From NCBI GenBank assembly GCA_937876395.1, contig CALEIM010000192.1, forward strand, positions 1-16,104: a DNA stretch of 16,104 nucleotides. The letters run 5' to 3'. The first letter of the stretch is position 1. Each line of letters starts with the position of its first letter. The position numbers were made by a program, and so were the translations under genes. The notes below the pieces were generated by a model. The model saw nothing but the letters and a program-made list of their open reading frames with translations, made no database searches and was not told where the DNA came from. Of this stretch, positions 13,348 to 16,104 are shown in pieces. Source of the DNA: an uncultured Wenzhouxiangella sp. GTDB lineage: Bacteria; Pseudomonadota; Gammaproteobacteria; Xanthomonadales; Wenzhouxiangellaceae.

Positions 13348-14391
13348 ATGCACACACTAATCGTTACCGGCGGCGCCGGATTCATCGGCTCGAATTTTGT
13401 CCGCCATCTGCTCGATAGCGACACGGTTCGGATCATCAATCTCGATCTATTGACCTATGCCGGCAACCGGGAGTCGCTGGCCGGCCTGCCGGATGACCGC
13501 CACGTTTTTGTCGAAGGCGACATCGGCGATGCGGCGCTGGTGCGTCGCCTGTTCGACCAGTATCGGCCGCAGGCGCTGGTGCACTTTGCCGCCGAAAGCC
13601 ACGTCGACCGTTCGATTGACGATCCGGGGGCCTTCATCCGCACCAACGTCAACGGCACCCAAACCTTGCTTGATGCCGCTCTCGACTATTGGCAGGGCGG
13701 GGCAGACGACTTCCGCTTTGTCCATGTCTCGACCGACGAGGTCTACGGCACGCTCGAGCTCGACGAGCCGCCCTTTACCGAACGCCACCGCTACGCACCC
13801 AACTCACCCTACTCTGCATCCAAGGCGGCGGCTGATCATCTGGCGCGGGCCTGGCATCGCACCTATGGCCTGCCGGTGATGATCACCAACTGCTCGAACA
13901 ACTATGGGCCGTATCAGTTTCCCGAAAAACTCATTCCGCTGATGCTGATCAATGCCCTGGAAGGCCAGCCCCTGCCGATCTACGGTGATGGCAAACAGCG
14001 TCGTGACTGGCTGTTTGTCACCGACCACTGCCGAGCGATTGAACGCGTGCTTGAACGGGGCCAGCCCGGACGGGTGTACAACATCGGTGGCAATGCCGAG
14101 ATGAACAACCTGGAAGTGGTAGAGCTGTTGTGTGAGCTGCTTGATGAGCGTGTGCCGGCCGAACGGCCGCGGCGCGAGCTGATTGAATACGTCACCGACC
14201 GTCCGGGCCACGATCGCCGCTATGCGATTGATGCCTCAAGAATTCGCGACGAACTTGGCTGGCAGCCCTCGCTCGATTTCGCCACCGGCCTGGCTCTGAC
14301 CGTGGACTGGTATCTGGACAGCCGGGACTGGTGGCAGCGCATCCGAGAAGGCCACTATCGCTCCGAACGACTGGGGGTAGCGCGCCTGTGA
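13348..14391 (+). CDS. rfbB: dTDP-glucose 4,6-dehydratase RmlB
   Basis: This 347-residue extended short-chain dehydrogenase performs the second step of dTDP-L-rhamnose synthesis, converting dTDP-glucose to the 4-keto-6-deoxy sugar with bound NAD. Seen are GGAGFIG at 8-14, HFAAESHVDRSI, STDEVYG at 128-134 with the catalytic Asp-Glu pair, and YSASK (Y155, K159). NCSNNYGPYQFPEKLIPLMI-like sequence (here LMLINALEG) and YGDGKQRRDWLFVTDH follow. The length matches the family. It is first in rfbBACD; its stop overlaps the rfbA start by 4 bases. The ATG has no good ribosome-binding site. Confidence 0.96.
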   Translation: MHTLIVTGGAGFIGSNFVRHLLDSDTVRIINLDLLTYAGNRESLAGLPDDRHVFVEGDIGDAALVRRLFDQYRPQALVHFAAESHVDRSIDDPGAFIRTNVNGTQTLLDAALDYWQGGADDFRFVHVSTDEVYGTLELDEPPFTERHRYAPNSPYSASKAAADHLARAWHRTYGLPVMITNCSNNYGPYQFPEKLIPLMLINALEGQPLPIYGDGKQRRDWLFVTDHCRAIERVLERGQPGRVYNIGGNAEMNNLEVVELLCELLDERVPAERPRRELIEYVTDRPGHDRRYAIDASRIRDELGWQPSLDFATGLALTVDWYLDSRDWWQRIREGHYRSERLGVARL

Positions 14392-15269
14392 ACCGAAAAG
14401 GCATCATTCTGGCCGGTGGATCCGGGACGCGGCTTTATCCGTTGACCCGGGTGATCTCCAAGCAGCTTTTGCCGGTCTACGACAAACCGATGATCTATTA
14501 CCCGCTGTCGACCTTGATGCAGGCCGGGATTCGGGAGGTTCTGGTGATTACCACCCCGCACGAGCAGGACCTGTTCCGGAAACTGCTCGGCGACGGACGC
14601 CAGTGGGGAATCGAGCTGAGCTACGCGGTGCAGGAAAAGCCGCGCGGCCTGGCCGAAGCGTTCATCATCGGGCGCGAATTCATCGCCGACCGACCGTCGT
14701 GCCTGATTCTGGGCGACAACATTTTTCACGGCAGCGGCATCCGCGAGCTGCTCGACCGGGCCAACCGGCGCGAGCATGGCGCGACGGTGTTCGGCTACTG
14801 GGTCAGCGATCCTGAACGCTATGGCGTGGTCGAGATGGATGCTGCCGGCCAGGTGCTGTCGCTGGAAGAAAAGCCCGAGCAGCCCCGCTCCAACTATGCC
14901 GTTACCGGGTTGTACTTCTACGACCAGCGCGCCTGCGACTACGCGGCGGGGCTCAAGCCTTCCGCGCGCGGCGAACTTGAAATCACTGACCTCAACCGCT
15001 GCTATCTGGAGGCGGGCGATCTGACCGTCGAGCGCATGGGCCGTGGCTACGCCTGGCTGGATACCGGAACCCATGCCTCTTTGCAACAGGCCTCAAGCTA
15101 CATCGAAACGCTGGAATCGCGCCAGGGCCTGCGCGTGGCTTGTCCCGAAGAAATCGCCTTTCGGCACGGCTGGATCGACAAGGCCGAGCTGCTGGAGCTG
15201 GCCGAGCCGCTGGTCAAAAGTGGCTACGGAGACTACCTGCGTCTGGTCGCCCGCACGGCAGGTCCCTGA
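14388..15269 (+). CDS. rfbA: glucose-1-phosphate thymidylyltransferase RmlA
   Basis: A 293-residue nucleotidyltransferase, the same length as E. coli RfbA, that makes dTDP-glucose from dTTP and glucose-1-phosphate and opens the pathway. The N-terminus KGIILAGGSGTRLYPLT carries the nucleotide loop (G10-R15), followed by SKQLLPVYDKPMIYYPLS. LILGDNIFHGSG holds the metal-binding Asp, and EEKP, AVTGLYFYD, GELEITDLN and GYAWLDTGTH complete the fold. GTG at 14388 overlaps the rfbB stop (GTGA); the family N-terminus begins there, so an upstream ATG at 14331 is rejected. The stop overlaps the rfbC ATG by 1 base in a TGATG junction. Feedback inhibition by dTDP-rhamnose is typical of the family. Confidence 0.96.
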   Translation: MNRKGIILAGGSGTRLYPLTRVISKQLLPVYDKPMIYYPLSTLMQAGIREVLVITTPHEQDLFRKLLGDGRQWGIELSYAVQEKPRGLAEAFIIGREFIADRPSCLILGDNIFHGSGIRELLDRANRREHGATVFGYWVSDPERYGVVEMDAAGQVLSLEEKPEQPRSNYAVTGLYFYDQRACDYAAGLKPSARGELEITDLNRCYLEAGDLTVERMGRGYAWLDTGTHASLQQASSYIETLESRQGLRVACPEEIAFRHGWIDKAELLELAEPLVKSGYGDYLRLVARTAGP

Positions 15270-15817
15270 TGCAGGTTTATTCCACCGAACTGGCCGACGT
15301 GAAGCGGGTTGAGCCGCGCGTTTTTGCCGACGAGCGCGGCTGGTTTGCCGAATCCTGGCGAGCCGAGCGCTATCACGAGCACGGCATTGGTCCGGACTTT
15401 GTCCAGCTCAACAGCTCGCAATCGGGCCGCGGCGTTGTGCGCGGGCTGCACTACCAGTGGCCCGAGCCGCAGGGCAAGTTGGTCTGGGTCAGCGCCGGGC
15501 GGGTGTTTGACGTGGCCGTGGACATCCGCCCCAATTCAGCCGACTTTGGTCGCTGGACCGCAGTTGAGCTCGACGCCAAATGCCAGACTCAACTGTGGAT
15601 TCCGGAAGGCTTTGCTCACGGCTTCCAGGTGCTGAGTGAAACCGCCACCTTCCACTATCTGTGTACCCGGCCTTACCGAGGCGAATTTGACGCCGCCATT
15701 GCCTGGGATGATCCGGATATCGGTATTACCTGGCCGCAGCAAGCGGCCGGCCTGTCGGAAAAGGACCGCAACGCCCCGCGCCTGGCTGAAATGGATCGGG
15801 CCAGTCTGCCGTCGTGA
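15269..15817 (+). CDS. rfbC: dTDP-4-dehydrorhamnose 3,5-epimerase RmlC
   Basis: This 182-residue cupin epimerises C3 and C5 of the 4-keto sugar, the third step of the pathway. Markers are DERGWFAESW (21-30), QLNSSQSGRGVVRGLHYQ with the catalytic His at 61, GKLVWVSAGRVFDVAVDIR, and LWIPEGFAHGFQVLSETA with FAHGF at 115-119. A late segment, IAWDDPDIGITWP, closes the barrel. The length fits the usual 180-185 residues. ATG at 15269 shares its A with the rfbA stop. Its own stop overlaps the rfbD GTG by 4 bases, continuing the tight coupling of the operon. Confidence 0.96.
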   Translation: MQVYSTELADVKRVEPRVFADERGWFAESWRAERYHEHGIGPDFVQLNSSQSGRGVVRGLHYQWPEPQGKLVWVSAGRVFDVAVDIRPNSADFGRWTAVELDAKCQTQLWIPEGFAHGFQVLSETATFHYLCTRPYRGEFDAAIAWDDPDIGITWPQQAAGLSEKDRNAPRLAEMDRASLPS

Positions 15818-15965
15818 CTACCCTGCTGCTCGGCGCCAACGGCCAGCTTGGTCGCCATATTGACGCTGAAATCGGCGGTTTGATCCGCTGCGGTCGTGAT
15901 TCCGGCGACCACCGCCTGGATCTGCGCGATACCGATGCCCTGATCGCCCTGCTGGATCGCGCGCT
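15814..15965 (+). CDS. rfbD: dTDP-4-dehydrorhamnose reductase RmlD, N-terminal fragment
   Basis: From GTG at 15814 the frame encodes about 50 residues of RmlD: TTLLLGANGQLGRHI with the NADPH-binding GxxGxxG loop, then DLRDTDALIALLDRALP, the beginning of the second Rossmann unit. The next element, normally VVVNAAAYTAVDKAE, is missing; the frame instead continues into sequence of a different family (see the next feature). In a complete operon this enzyme reduces the 4-keto group to give dTDP-L-rhamnose. The expected 3' part of rfbD is lost at this junction, near 15960-15975. Confidence 0.8.
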
Positions 15966-16104
15966 GCCGCTCGACGCCCAAGCGCTCGATGATGTGCGCA
16001 GGCGCGAATCGCGCGCTGCGCTCAAGCGGCTGGTCGTCGCGGGCTTCGGCGCCATGCAGGCGATGATGTATGCCGCCGTGCTGTATCTCGGGGGCGGCGA
16101 TGCA
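15966..16104 (+). pseudogene. ccoI: CcoI/FixI-type copper P-type ATPase fragment fused to rfbD (probable chimera)
   Basis: The last 46 codons, in frame with rfbD, read PLDAQALDDVRRRESRAALK and then RLVVAGFGAMQAMMYAAVLYLGGGDA before the window ends. The R-x-x-L-x-R-L-x-VAG-x-GAMQ-x-MM pattern is typical of the region between the heavy-metal-binding domain and the first conserved helix of CcoI/FixI ATPases, which move copper for cbb3 oxidase assembly. The style resembles betaproteobacterial members. Nothing links this function to rhamnose synthesis, so an assembly or amplification junction is the likely cause. Confidence 0.55.

Noticed and set aside
12673..13353. 226-codon minus frame antisense to ssb and the following gap
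   Set aside because: It lies opposite an unmistakable SSB and has no start signal or motif.
1..16104. CRISPR arrays, tRNA or rRNA genes
   Set aside because: No regularly spaced repeats, tRNA cloverleaf motifs (GGTTCGAATCC-like arms with CCA context) or rRNA signature sequences were found.

Overview
The core of this window (about 810 to 15,960) reads as one continuous piece of a GC-rich gammaproteobacterium, probably near the Xanthomonadales/Lysobacterales or Chromatiales. The evidence is a BepA-type periplasmic chaperone-protease overlapping EpmA, a DsrE/F/C-type sulfur relay, a two-protein MurL/MurD2 route to muropeptide D-glutamate (described from Xanthomonas), and a standard rml operon. 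Genes are tightly packed: 3-8 base overlaps in several operons, and convergent 3' ends that overlap.

Both edges look foreign to this core. On the left, bases 1 to about 805 hold short unrelated gene pieces: the 5' end of an actinobacterial-looking argS, a response-regulator receiver without its N-terminal third, a piece of an iron-type ABC permease, and a LacI-like scrap, the last two fused in frame to a resident ORF. On the right, rfbD switches after about 50 codons into a CcoI/FixI-type copper P-type ATPase. The simplest reading is a chimeric assembly or amplified contig whose ends are misjoined.

Layout of the core: an uncharacterised ORF ends against epmA; epmA and bepA run on the minus strand. 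Divergently lie tusD-tusC-tusE/dsrC (no tusB seen), then glutaredoxin 3, an NAD-type isocitrate dehydrogenase, a FadL-like outer-membrane beta-barrel and an AI-2E/PerM family membrane protein. Next come murL and murD2, which together add L-Glu to UDP-MurNAc-L-Ala and invert it to D-Glu, so this step need not depend on glutamate racemase. ispB (polyprenyl diphosphate synthase) converges on murD2. ssb is divergent from ispB, and rfbB-rfbA-rfbC-rfbD supplies dTDP-L-rhamnose for surface polysaccharide.

No tRNA, rRNA, CRISPR array, insertion sequence or phage gene was seen. Regulatory signals are sparse, but four genes (tusD, the FadL-like gene, the AI-2E gene and ispB) have a -10-like hexamer only 6-8 bases before the start codon, which suggests leaderless or nearly leaderless mRNAs. 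The most interesting biology is the murL-murD2 pair, MurL's QueC-like cysteine pattern, and the two-cysteine DsrC/TusE protein in an operon without tusB.
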